Part shown: positions 12,468-24,800 of the stretch, in pieces
Layout of the letters: each line of letters starts with the position of its first letter
Position numbering within the stretch: position 1 is the stretch's first letter
NCBI GenBank assembly: GCA_961205875.1
Contig: OY540814.1
Span: 23,442,151 to 23,506,150, forward strand
DNA from: Sialis fuliginosa
Taxonomy: Eukaryota; Arthropoda; Insecta; Megaloptera; Sialidae
DNA length: 64,000 nucleotides
Direction of reading: 5' to 3'
Notes under the pieces: model-generated
Seen by the model: the letters and a program-made list of their open reading frames with translations, nothing else
Databases searched by the model: none
What the model was told of the DNA's origin: nothing
Made by a program: the position numbers and the translations under genes

Positions 12468-15400
12468 ACTTATATACAAAATCATACATATTGGGTGCAT
12501 CGGACAACATTAAGACGTGTGGTTACTGGTTAAGGTCCAAGAAGCGGAACAAATATATGATAATAAGAATCTGTAGAACGCCGGTTGAATAAACGATTCC
12601 TGTTTTACCTACTGACCCCGATAATGCAGCACAACACAACTTTTCTCCGAGAGATTTTTTTACATTTTCTACAGAAAAATGGGACCGACATTGTTGTTGC
12701 TGATTCACAGATTGTACTTAACTCTGATACTTGGTGAATAATTAAATGATTGGAAAACGAATCTGCGGTCACTTTGTGTTTATTTCAATTTCTAGTTTAT
12801 GCGGAATAAACTCGATTCTCGATATTTTTAACCGACTTCAAAAAAGGAGAAGGTTCACAATTCAATTTTAAAAAACTGTATAGTATATCATAATTAAATT
12901 TAACAGTTTTTGAAGTCAATCAGTTTCTTTTTAAGTCAGTTTTATTTTTTTAAGTTTTTAAAATCCTATCTAGTAAAATAGCATAAAAAAGTTTATTAAT
13001 AAAAAAAAGAATCTCCCCACCACAGAATATACACGGTATAATCACGGTATAATACACAAAGTGTTTATTATTTTTATATATACACATATGTGTAACATTT
13101 AATTAACTTGTAAATTAACCGTGTGCAATTCTTATACGCATTCAATTATAACAGTGTATATGTATATAATATAGTAGAAGCGATTAGGCCACTGGGTTTG
13201 AGGTTTAATTACGTCTTTGCACGGACCATGGATCAAATGAATTTGATATTAATATTCATAAACAGTAAATTCAGTTTATGGTTCCATAAAAACTGGGCCG
13301 AACCGAGTGACCTAGACATTCCTAAATGCAAATTGGTTTGTTTACAGAATACAGGGTAGATCTCTTTTACTAGGGGTTAACCTCAGGAGCACAAATACGA
13401 CACTTTAAAAGCTTATATCTCCAGAATAGAGCAATAAATAAAACGCCAATAGATCGCTTACTTATTCCCATGAAACCCGCATTAAAATCGGTTCAGTAGT
13501 TTTCGAGTTTATCTGTAACATGTAGAAAAATACAACTTCCTTTTATTAGAGGTAGAGATAAGTTAAAACTATATATTTTCATCTCATTAATTTCCGCGGG
13601 TAACTCTCGCTAGTTCAGTAATATTATTTAAAAGGTAAAATTCATTGTCTTTTATCCTGCAGAGATCGTTTTAAACAGGTACACATATTTTCTGAGAACA
13701 TTCACACGGAATTGCTAGCATATTTCACCGCCATTATATCATAAGTTGCAATCTATTTAGTACTGCGATGATGATATATAAAAAATAACATATCTAGAAC
13801 ATACATTAGATAGATAAATATATGTATATGTTTTCTATTGTTTATTATATTAATATGTGTCTTTTATAAATTTAATCTTGTTATTTTCGTAATAGATACA
13901 TAAATTAAATATTCTTCTGAGATTATATATTTTTTTTAATAAGTTTGAATTATTTTCAGGGGGGTGGATACGTAAGTTACTTTCGTAAATATTTTTTTTG
14001 AAAATTTACTAAACAAAGATTAATAATAACTAGTATCGCCTATGGTCGAAATTTGACCAATATATTACCTGCCTTAACGGCAACATACACACATGATTTT
14101 TTTGTGCACATGTATGGCACAGTACCTAACCTAACTTAACCTAACTGTTACCTAAATCGTAACTGTAATAAAATTCAAATTAAATAAATTAAAAATCGGA
14201 AACTTACTTCATATATTATTAAGCGTAAAAGCTTTTAAAACAAAAATTTATAAATAAAAATACTGCAATTGAACGGAATTGATTTGGCATTCTCTACGTT
14301 TGACAAAACCCCAAAACTATAATAATAATATATGTATAGATAACAAAAAATATACTGATTTAAATAAATATTTTATTTGATATCCCACTCGCAGGGATTA
14401 AATAAAAAACATTTTTTAGTAACCCATTTGTTTCCCTCAAAAAGCATCTAAAACGTTTTTTTTTTCTAATAACTTAGATTTGTTATTGGTCCACCATTAG
14501 CTTTAATTATGCAAAATCTCATTTTTAGATCGAACGGTTCAATAGCTAGAAGGCTGTGACAGACAGACAGACGATTTCGGTACAGAACTACTAAAAAACA
14601 ATGTGTAAAAATAATACAAATGAATTAAGCCAAGCTTAAATAGAGTGAAACCGTGAATTAACCGTACATTATCGACAGCATCACGATGGGGTATTGTAAA
14701 CAAGTTTCAATTAATATCAGATGCACTAATCATCACATCTATTTATTATCTGCGGTTCCAACAGACCCGGTACACTAACCTATTGTGCTGTAACACAATT
14801 GTTGTGTTTTTTCTCTAATCGAGATTGTCAAGTTTAGAAATGACTTGTATTTTAATCGACCAAAACAATGGTGAGTTGAATACTAAAACAATGTCCTCCC
14901 CCTCCCCCCAGAATCTGTTTTGCTTAGAAGATACAGGCGCGTATACAAAAATTCATTGCATTTTTTAAGTTTTAAATTTACATAAACTTACAAATCTTGG
15001 CTTATGGTTGTAAACCGCGTCAATTTAGTCGTGAAGATGTCTACTGTAACGTGTGACAAAACGTTGGCCGATAACACGATCAAATTGATGCGGCTTACAC
15101 CCAGAAACCAAGATCTAGAGTCTGAAAACTTATTAACTGTTTTTTAAAATTTATAAAATATTTGATGTTTAATCAGTTAATTTAACTCTTTGCCGCGAAA
15201 CACTTATTCCTAAAAATGTTCACATTTCCCTAAAAAAAATAAAGTGGTTTAATTTTTTAATGTACATTTTCTTTTCATTATATCGGTTTTGCATGAAAAT
15301 GCATTGAAGGAAGTTGATATTCGTGTGTAGTTTATTAAGGTTTAATATTATAGGAAAATATAATTGTTTTTAATATAATTTTTATTTTACATAAATGGGC

Positions 15401-15795
15401 TGAAGTATTTTACTAAATATTTTATTGACATTTTTTTCAAAAATAAAAGTCGATTTTCGCGTGCAAAGGTGTTCTATCGAGTCGTGGATTATAATCGATT
15501 TTCGTACGGAAGGGAAGAAAAAAATTCAATCGACTTTTGTTGATTTTCGCGTCCAAATGGTTAAACATTACATTTTTCTCTACAATAGTAAGGCACGGCC
15601 CTGATCTCACACAAAAAGCCCCTATTGTCACAGAATATAACACGCTCTATGCCTGTCGATGTGTTACATCACATGAAAACGCTCTGAGAACAAATGCAAA
15701 TATTGTAAAACGATGGAAATGCATAATTCATACGTGACACATACTTGTTCTACAAACATGTGTTAATGCTTTCATTCATGTTTATTTGATTCCAG
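12468..15795. other. Gene-free interval upstream of the first gene
   Basis: It contains a lepidopteran-like repeat piece near 12832 (AACCGACTTCAAAAAAGGAG), a CCTAA-rich tract at 14124-14146, a small inverted-repeat element at about 14990-15120 also present at 30741-30870 (shared GGCTTACACCCAGAA-type end), and the 15180-15570 repeat shared with 9355-9600. The promoter and non-coding first exon of the downstream gene may lie here, but I cannot place them. Confidence 0.5.
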
Positions 15796-15845
15796 ACGAT
15801 GTCAGCGTCGCCAACTCCCAGCTCGAGTGACTGAAGCCGCGTATC
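15796..15845 (+). promoter_or_regulatory. 5' UTR of the uncharacterised gene with a short upstream ORF
   Basis: The sequence TTCCAG at 15790-15795 is a good splice acceptor, so the exon with the main start begins at 15796. The first ATG in it (15799) opens an 11-codon reading frame that stops at TGA 15832-15834. The main ATG follows at 15846, 11 bp later. Such an upstream frame could reduce translation of the main frame unless ribosomes reinitiate. The upstream exon and promoter are not visible to me. Confidence 0.45.
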
Positions 15846-18800
15846 ATGGGTAACGCGCACGGCGGGGGCGGTCACAACGCCGGCGGTTGGGGCGGCGGAC
15901 CCGGGGGCGGCATGCACTCGCTACCCCGGGACCCGGTCCCCACGCGGCTACTGCCCGGCCTGCAGGACGCGGCATGTGCTAGACTTCGCAGCACAGACAA
16001 CGGCGCGATACTTACCGCCGAGGGCACCATACGTGGTGTACGCAGGGCGGGAAGTCTGCGCAGATATGAGGACCCACCGCACCAGGAGTTCAATGTAAGT
16101 ACTTCGTTATAACGAATAGTACAATAGGCGGGAAATAAATTAAAAAATAAATAATTTTCCTAAAAATATGTTTAAATATAGAATCACAATTTTATACATA
16201 CATTATGTAAATTTTGTACTTAAAGATTTTGATTTTTAAGAATAAAAAAGAATTGACCCCGGAATTCCAAGAGTCTTCGCTAATTTCTTTGTTTTAATAA
16301 AACGTAAAATCACCATTTTTCCGCTAAAAAGAGTTTGGAATAGTCAACACTTGCACAACAAATGTTGCAAAGATGATTTAAGGAAATTTGACAAAAGGTT
16401 TTCGTTATCTACACAAAAGATGTTAAACAAGCTTTTGCGCGTTATAAACGAGATCTGTGAGCGTTAAAAACGTGTCGTAACGGGAGAGTTGTATCAAAGT
16501 TCCACTGTCTTATTATTCTTATTCTTAAACATAACATTTTAATTTTCTCCAGGGTGGGATCTTCCGATCTCGCAGCATCCACGCGACATCACGCAACAAC
16601 AACAGTCAGGATGATTCGGGCATGCGGCAGTTACCGCGTGTCGGCGGTAGGACTCAACAAGATCGCTACAGACAGGGTGGCGGGGGCGGAAATGGATTCT
16701 CTGCGCACGCAAAGCGGTTCGGGTCTGAGCCGGATCTGCGCGCGCCGCCTTCCAGACAAATGAACAACGTTACTGCGGCAGCGCAGGAACACAGGAGTCT
16801 CGCGGACGGATTTGGGAACGCGGCAAAGAACAGGATATCCAGGGGAAAGAAGAAGTATAAGGCGCCTGCTCCGCCTGGAGGAAAGGTAACGTTGTTTAAA
16901 ATTTTAATTCACCTTTCGCTGTTTATTATTATTATATAATGTGTTATGCGGAATATTAAATCCAAAAGTATATGGGTACAATCACAGGTGAAATATTTTT
17001 ATATGACACATAGGAACAAAAACTAAACGGGGAATCAAACTAAAAAATACAGTATAAAAATATTATTATACTTGTATACAATTCTCACTAAAGGTTTAGT
17101 AAAAATAATAATAAATACATGCATACTAGTTTTATGAAAAATAAACAATATTTACAGTGCCGGACTAAAATACTTTTTTTTTTATTTTAGATAATTATTT
17201 TTCTAATTAAAATAAATATTTTAGAAGAAATAGATACGGGAAGTAATGGGTGCAAACAGGACGAAGTCCCCTTTTTATATACCCATTTTATATGGATATC
17301 CATATATCCATAATAATAAAGATTATCTACATTCGATTAAAAATTAAATTTACGATTTCTTTATAAAAAACAATCACTACTCCAACCCTGCATGGACACA
17401 TGTGGAAATTTAATAAACACAGAAAAACGTCCCACATTATTCAAAATTTGTAAATAAAACAATAAGTTATTATCAGTAAAATTGTATTAAAAAAAAAAAA
17501 CTCTATAAATGCATATTGCTTCATGTTAAAGGCCCGTGCAGACTATCAATATATATTGACAATATTGATTTTATTTATTATCAATAACTCGCATACAGTA
17601 AGGTCTTTTTTACGCGGATTTGAAGTTGCACGGTTCGATTTTTATGCAAATTCAGGGATTCCCCTTTTCGGCAAATTGGTTATCAAATGAAAGCTGACAA
17701 TTCAAGGAGTTTAAATATATAAATTATTTTTTATTCAAATCATCTTTTAACAAGATTTATTCAAAAATAAACTTTTTATATCAATTTCTTTCAGATTTTC
17801 TTTGTTTTTTAAACATTCCTACTTTCGTGAATTTTCATAAACTTTTTTACGCTTTTTTCGGCCTATTTTAATTTATTGATTTAATTTAACGTGCTTTTAT
17901 AAAAATATGGAACGCATCCTAAATTATACAATGTACACAATGTCTTTTTTAAGCGATTTGCTGTGGAACGTATCTACCGCGTAAAAAGAGACCCTACTGT
18001 ATTTTAATGTAGAAATATTGATTGTGTGTAGGAACCTTTACGAATACGTAATTTGTTAATTATTCACAATAACATCAAAATGAATTGTGTTTTTTTTTTA
18101 ATGTGTAGTTTCGAAACTAAAAATAGTCGATACTAAATATACAGTTTATTAAAAGGCAATAAATTCATTGAACAATCGAACAAATAATCTCGTATTTCAT
18201 ATCTTTATCTTGAAACGGCGACGTGGAACTGAAAACTTTAAACATATTGTTGGAAAAATCGCAATTTTCTGTATTTAAGGTAATAAATAAATTATTATTA
18301 TTTTTTTATCCATAATTTATAGTTAATGTTAAATAACTAATCTGAAATTTTATTTTATTTATATTTATTTTTTGACTTAGTGTGGTGAAGGTTCATCTCC
18401 AGACAGTTACCATTGGGAATTAGCCTCAGGCGGAGAGACATCCGACAGCGCGGCTCCACGTCCTAGATTGCGTTTGTTCAAAACGCGAGCCGAGACGCAC
18501 AAGAACGGACACCAGATGGCGTCAAGAGACGCACCGGAAATGACAAGCTTCCATCAGCAATACAGAATGAGACAACAACAACGCGATGTAGGCAAAGATC
18601 AAAGCAGGGGAGCTTCTAGGGAACGGATAACTCACAGCGCGGAGAGGTCCATCGACAGCGATATTAATAAAGTAAGTGTCTTAATAATAAGGATTAAAAT
18701 ATAATTATAATATGAAAAAAAATCAAAGAAAACGTGTAGGGTGTCAAATGAAAGTTTATTGAAGTACGAATTCAACAAAATATATTTTTAAGCAATTGTT

Positions 18801-21800
18801 ATAAACAGTTTAATTATTTATTTCCTTATAACTGCTGAACCAATAGTTTTAGAGAAAAAGTTTTTAGATAAAAAATATATCTCATAATGTAAGAAACAAC
18901 TTTTGTCCTTACATGTTTTTCAAAATTTTGATGGACTGATGACACGGAACACTAATTATCCATGCATAGCTTGCACTTGTCTTAATTTTTTTACATAATG
19001 TGTATTTTTATTTAGAATAATATCGATGCGAGAAGAAACGATGCTGATAAGAGAAAACCAGGCCTGCGAAATGAACGATCCGAAAACTGGAATGAGAAAG
19101 TACAAATCCGAAATAAGGATCGGCAATCGGATCAAATATCTCCAAAGAGGAGTTCAGCTCCGCCGGCTATGGCCAGGGCTCTCAGCGCACCTGATTTCCA
19201 GGCAGAACTACGAGCCGTTACTCAGAAATTGCGTGGTATTGAAAGGAGAAAGCAAAGCATAGAACCCGATAATACTCACGATGAAAGAATTATGAAAGAT
19301 AATAAATCGAATGTAAGAAAAAAACCTGATAAGATTAATAATAATAATAAAGAAACTAAAGTTATTAAAGAAGAGAAACCGATTAAAAACGATAAACGTG
19401 TTGAAGAACGAAACGTTCATAATAAAATAAATCACAAGAATAACTTTGACTCGAAAGAATCGAAAATGATTACAATGGACCATCACAACATCCCTGTGAA
19501 AAATCAATTGATTAATGGATACAAGAAAAATGTTGAAAAGAATCAAAACCAAGTCAGTGAAACAAGAAAAATTTCACCTTACAATCAAGAATCTTATAGG
19601 TATGTTTTTATTCTATCCCATTGTTTTTAACGGGGTGGGGGGCAATACTGTAAAGACTTGAGAAAAGGTCTATTTTCTCGATTTTTTTAGCATATATTAA
19701 ACAAAATATTATTTATATAATTTTTTATTAAAAAAAATTAACAAAGTTATAAAATTAAAATTGAACCTTTGTACATATAATATTCAAAAATCATGTGTAT
19801 ATGTTAACTTTATTTTACCTGTTAATAAATACTAAAAAAAACGTACGACAATTTTCGAAGTTCACGGGATGAAGATTAAAGAAACTACTCCTGAACAACC
19901 TTTAAAAACTCATTTTTTAATATATACTAAAAATATGACAATTTTCGATGTTTACATATTAATATACAGATTTATTTATAGACCGGAACAAAATGGGATC
20001 AAAATTAAAGAAACCACCCCTGAACAACCTTTAAAAACTCCGACCAAAACGTTTTATTTCGGTATGGACAGCATCGATTACCGCATACCCAGTGACAACT
20101 TCAAAGTAAACGTTATAACAAGAGAAACTCAACAAATTACACCCGGACAGAATTTCGATTCATCCCGAATTGATACTTCATCTGAATCTGCATTATCCAG
20201 TGATGGAGAAGGTGGAGACATTGTCGGGGGGCCCAATACCGATATAGCGATGCAACTACGGCCTACATTACCTAAGAAACAATTAGAGGTACCACGATTT
20301 TCACCTGCAACTGCATGGAGACTTTTGTCAATATTAGATACCGGAAACGCAGCAAACGGAAGCTTACCTGATAGTGAAGAAGGACCGGTATGTTTATATT
20401 TACTTTATTAGTTACTTATATTAAGTATGCATCAATTTTGTTACAAAGAATGTTTTCATTTAACCCTTGAACTACGGTTGTCGCTTATTGAGCCAGTTTT
20501 GTGAGTAGTTAAAGGGTTAAATAGGGTTAAATAAACTGCTATTTATTTTAAATTACAAATGATTTGATTATAAGGTATTCATGGAAGATAGGATAGAAAG
20601 GTTGTCTCGACCGGGGCCAGCTCTATTAATAGGACAACGATCAAACAACGATAAAAGCGGTGATTCAGGAATATCTGGAGATGCAGGACCTCCACTTTTA
20701 GAAGATGTCGCTGAACCTTCCCCGCCTTTACCTCCAGCTAAAGTTAGTCCTTAATTCTTAACAACAATGCTTCGATCACCCTATTTAAGTTTGATTAAAA
20801 TGTTTATCTTAAGTTTTGTTTCGTAACGTTACCTTTTTTATCAAGATAAAATCGATTCCAACCTAATTTTATATTTACTATTAAAAGTTAAAGGGGTGTC
20901 CATTTTATGGCTTAAATATATTTTTATAATTGAAACCCAAACAAATTATTTTAGATTCAAGCATCACATACTAGACCACAATTAACTGCTTGGACGCCAC
21001 AGCAAGATCTAGATGAAGACGTAAGCAGTTCTGACGGTGGAGTAGAAAGCCCCAAAGCAAACGTACCTACTGATGTAAAATACAATGCAAGATCACAACA
21101 CGTTTTCAGTTTATCTTTACCGAGAGAAAGTCACTTACATATGTATAACAATAACGAAAAGGTACACATTTATTTATTTATTTTTAACCGACTTTTTTAT
21201 GTATGTTCGGGCATAACTCTGACAAAAATGCACCGAATTGGACGATTTTTTGTTTGTTTGAAAGAGTATAGTGCCGAGGTGGTCCCATATAAATTTTATC
21301 AGAATCTGACCATGGACTTCTTAGATACGCCACACAAAAGGGAAAAAATAAAAAACTTAAAAAAAAACACTGAAAAGTATATTCTAATAATAATTAAAGT
21401 TAACAAAAGAAATTTCCAAAATTCTTAAATTATTTTATTTTTTTAAGTTTTTTATTACTAACATTATTTGATTATTTGAAATCTTTTAGGCGCAAAAAAA
21501 TTCTCAAGGATTTAACAGTTTACAAAAACTAAGACGATCACTCGGCGTCGCTTTAGGAAGTCGGCAAAAAATCGATGATGAAAATGCCCAACCGGAAGTA
21601 GATAATAACTGGTTTTTGAGTTGTTCCGCACCGAATTCTTTAAACAACAACACGTCTGCTCCGTAAGTGTTAATAAAAATAAATGAATTAATTAATTTCA
21701 GTATTGATAGTATTTATTACAAAGCTTTTATTAGCCTAATGGAATCTTGTAACTAACTTTTCACCCATTTCTAATTGTCGTATCGATTTTAAATTTTGTA

Positions 21801-24800
21801 TACGTGTAGAAGTCTTGTGACAATGCAATAAAATATATCTAATATCGTTCTAAACCCAATATGGCGAACGCCCCATGATGGCTAATTACCTTTTTCATCA
21901 CAACCCCCTTGATATGGGTATCAAATGAAATTGTTTGACTTTACCTGTTAGTATGTTACTTAGTCAGTCAGTTAGTAACTAAAAATTTGAAAATAAAAAT
22001 TAATAAAAACTTGTATTTATTAAAAATGCACTAAAAATTAAAAAAATAATTTTCAGGTTTTGTTAAAGAAGAAATTAATTATGACTTTCAAAAAAAAAAA
22101 AAATAGCTTGTTTTTAAAAAACATTTTTTATTAATTTTTATTTATTCTTCAGTTATAAATCGAAAGGAAATAGTGATGAAGAAAAATCAATCGAAAGAGA
22201 ACCGCCGACGATGCTGAAAACACCATCATTCACTTATCTAGCAAACGGCGGTCATGTTATGTATCTACCTTCACTGGAAAGACAAAACGGTGCATTTCAA
22301 ACTAAACCAAATAACGATGAAGACATAATCTACAGAAACAAAAACAGAAACGAAGAACACGTTAGAAATAACAGAGAACAAAGATTGTATAAAGGAAAGT
22401 CTTCGGAAATTGTGATAAATAATAACAAGAGAAACGGGTTAAAGAGTAATAGTCATTTTTCAAAATCTTGTGAAAATATAACACACGAAATGAGGCAGCT
22501 GAATAGGACACCATCCCCTGAATTAAAGCAGGTAAAACTAACTTTATTGTAATACATAATATACTTTAGTACAGTATGTTTTTTTTTTAAATAATCTTAT
22601 TTTTAGTGAATTTTTCAAAAGATTAACTATAATAAACGTTTGACTTATATATATCATTTTAAAGGTACTTAATGTCTCTTTAATTTAAACTATTGCGAAT
22701 TCAAATATCTTACTCCGTTACCGAGATATAATGCCGAAAACTTTATGTTTTTCTTCTAATAAAAAAAATCATTTAGGAACCTCAGGGTGATATCTAATTA
22801 CAAATTCCTTCGGTAGGTGTTTTAAGGATATACAAATGCAAATTTTGCGCACCCTAATACCTATCTCTAATTTACAATGTAATTTTTTGTGGAACGTATT
22901 TACCGCGTTAAAAGATAATAGAAAATATTTATATTACCAGGAACGCGGGAACACAAGGGAAGCGAAACAACAATCGAATAATTCAAATAAAAACGCTCGC
23001 TTCACATTTCAAAGCACGGTCCGTCGATTAGAACGTAGACGAATGGGAGAACGTTTAGCTAGAGAAGCCGAGCGCAGAGAAAAACAAAGACTTGGCGAAC
23101 TAGAAGCAATGCGACGCGTCGAAGAGGAGTTCCAACGGAAACGAGCAAGAGAGAAGGCTAATATTCGACAACAGCTGAGAATGTTCTCAATGGATAATAA
23201 CAGCGAAATGTCTAGGATCGAAGACGGTTGGGAACACGAACAGGTTACGTCAGAAATATATCATTTTTATTTATAAGGCATTCGTAAACTATTACAAAAT
23301 TGATGCGTACTAATTAATTATTATTTATCAAAACTTCTCCAGCTGTTTTTTTGTTTTTTTATTAATATTTGATTTTTTTATTTGAACAGACTCGACAAGA
23401 TCCAGACGGAGCCGTTTCGTCTCCGACTTCATCGCCGACCAATCAAACGAAAGCATTTGTTATATCATCGAAGAAAAAGGTGAAAGATAATCGGACACCG
23501 TACGTTAATAAAATCGTTGAACAGAAAATGAGCCAAAAAATGACGTTTGATCTAAATACAGAGAATAGCGGATCGGAAATATCATCGAGAAAAAGTAGAT
23601 CGAAAAGTTACGACCATTCTGATAGACACAGCGATAATTCTAGAAGGTGTGTGTCATTTAATTAATTTGAAAATTATATCGGGAATTAATTAATTTGATC
23701 AAATTTCAGTAAAGTGAACAAGATAGATAACAGATCAAGTCCGGCACGTCGAAGTAATGATAGCAGTAAAAATCATTCTTCGGAAGCGTCGTCGGATTAT
23801 AAAAACCAAACGAGAGAGTATCGAGATTATCGAGGAATACCCAGGTAAATTTAAATATTATTATTTGTTGGAAAAATTCACAAAATTCAGAAGGGACAAA
23901 AATCTCGGCTTTATTTCAAAAAGCTAACGAAATTCTCTACAGAAAAAGTTCTACACATATTTTTCATCAGATTTATACTTCACCGAATAATAACTGAATT
24001 AATTAATTAAAATTATTATATTTTAGATTTTCATGGCATTTTTTTACTCGTAAACCGTTAACTTTAGATGAAAAGTGCAAAAAATAAACAAAAAATGTTT
24101 ATTTTAATCTGATATAGCTAGGAAAATTATTTTAAGATTTTTTTTATCTTTTGTTAATTTTGTTTAATTTAATATAACAAAAGTTAAAAAAAATCCTATA
24201 ATAATTTTCCTTGTTATATCCGATTAAAATAAACTTTTTTTTGTTTTTTGTACTTTTCCTCTGAACTTGATGGTTTCCGAGTAAAAAATTAGTGAAAATC
24301 TCAAATCTCAAATTATTTTGTTAAATATCAAAGAAAAATGAAATCATACTAAAAATTATTTAAAACAAAAGTTGCTTGTTTTTTCCATAAAATAAGATAC
24401 CGGAATAAAAAATATAAGTTTCCATTTGAAAAAAAATGATGACCTTGTTTGACCCTGAAGACGTCCGCCAAATCAAAAATTAATATCACCATTTTGGTGA
24501 TATTAATTATAATATTATTCTAATATCTGAAATATTTTGTTGATTTAACTGATAGAAAAAAATAATAAAGGGGGTGATAGATTAAAATGGGACATATTTT
24601 AAATTATTCCAGATTATCGTACGAGAATTCCGCGGAACAGCAAACGACTGTACACCCTCAAGTAGTTTACAACATGCCTAAAGCATCACAAAAATATCCA
24701 CCGCACGAACGTAAGTATTTTTATTAAACATTTCACAATCATCACATTTTAACTTATACTTACAAAATAAAAACGAGCGAGCTTTAGCAAACTAATTTAT

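Noticed and set aside
1..15795. Numerous 60-90-codon frames in the left third
   Set aside because: None has a recognisable domain, splice partners or consistent composition; several fall inside MITEs.
15872..16093. Minus-strand frame opposite the first coding exon
   Set aside because: It is a GC-rich shadow of the real plus-strand exon, which splices in phase with the next exon.
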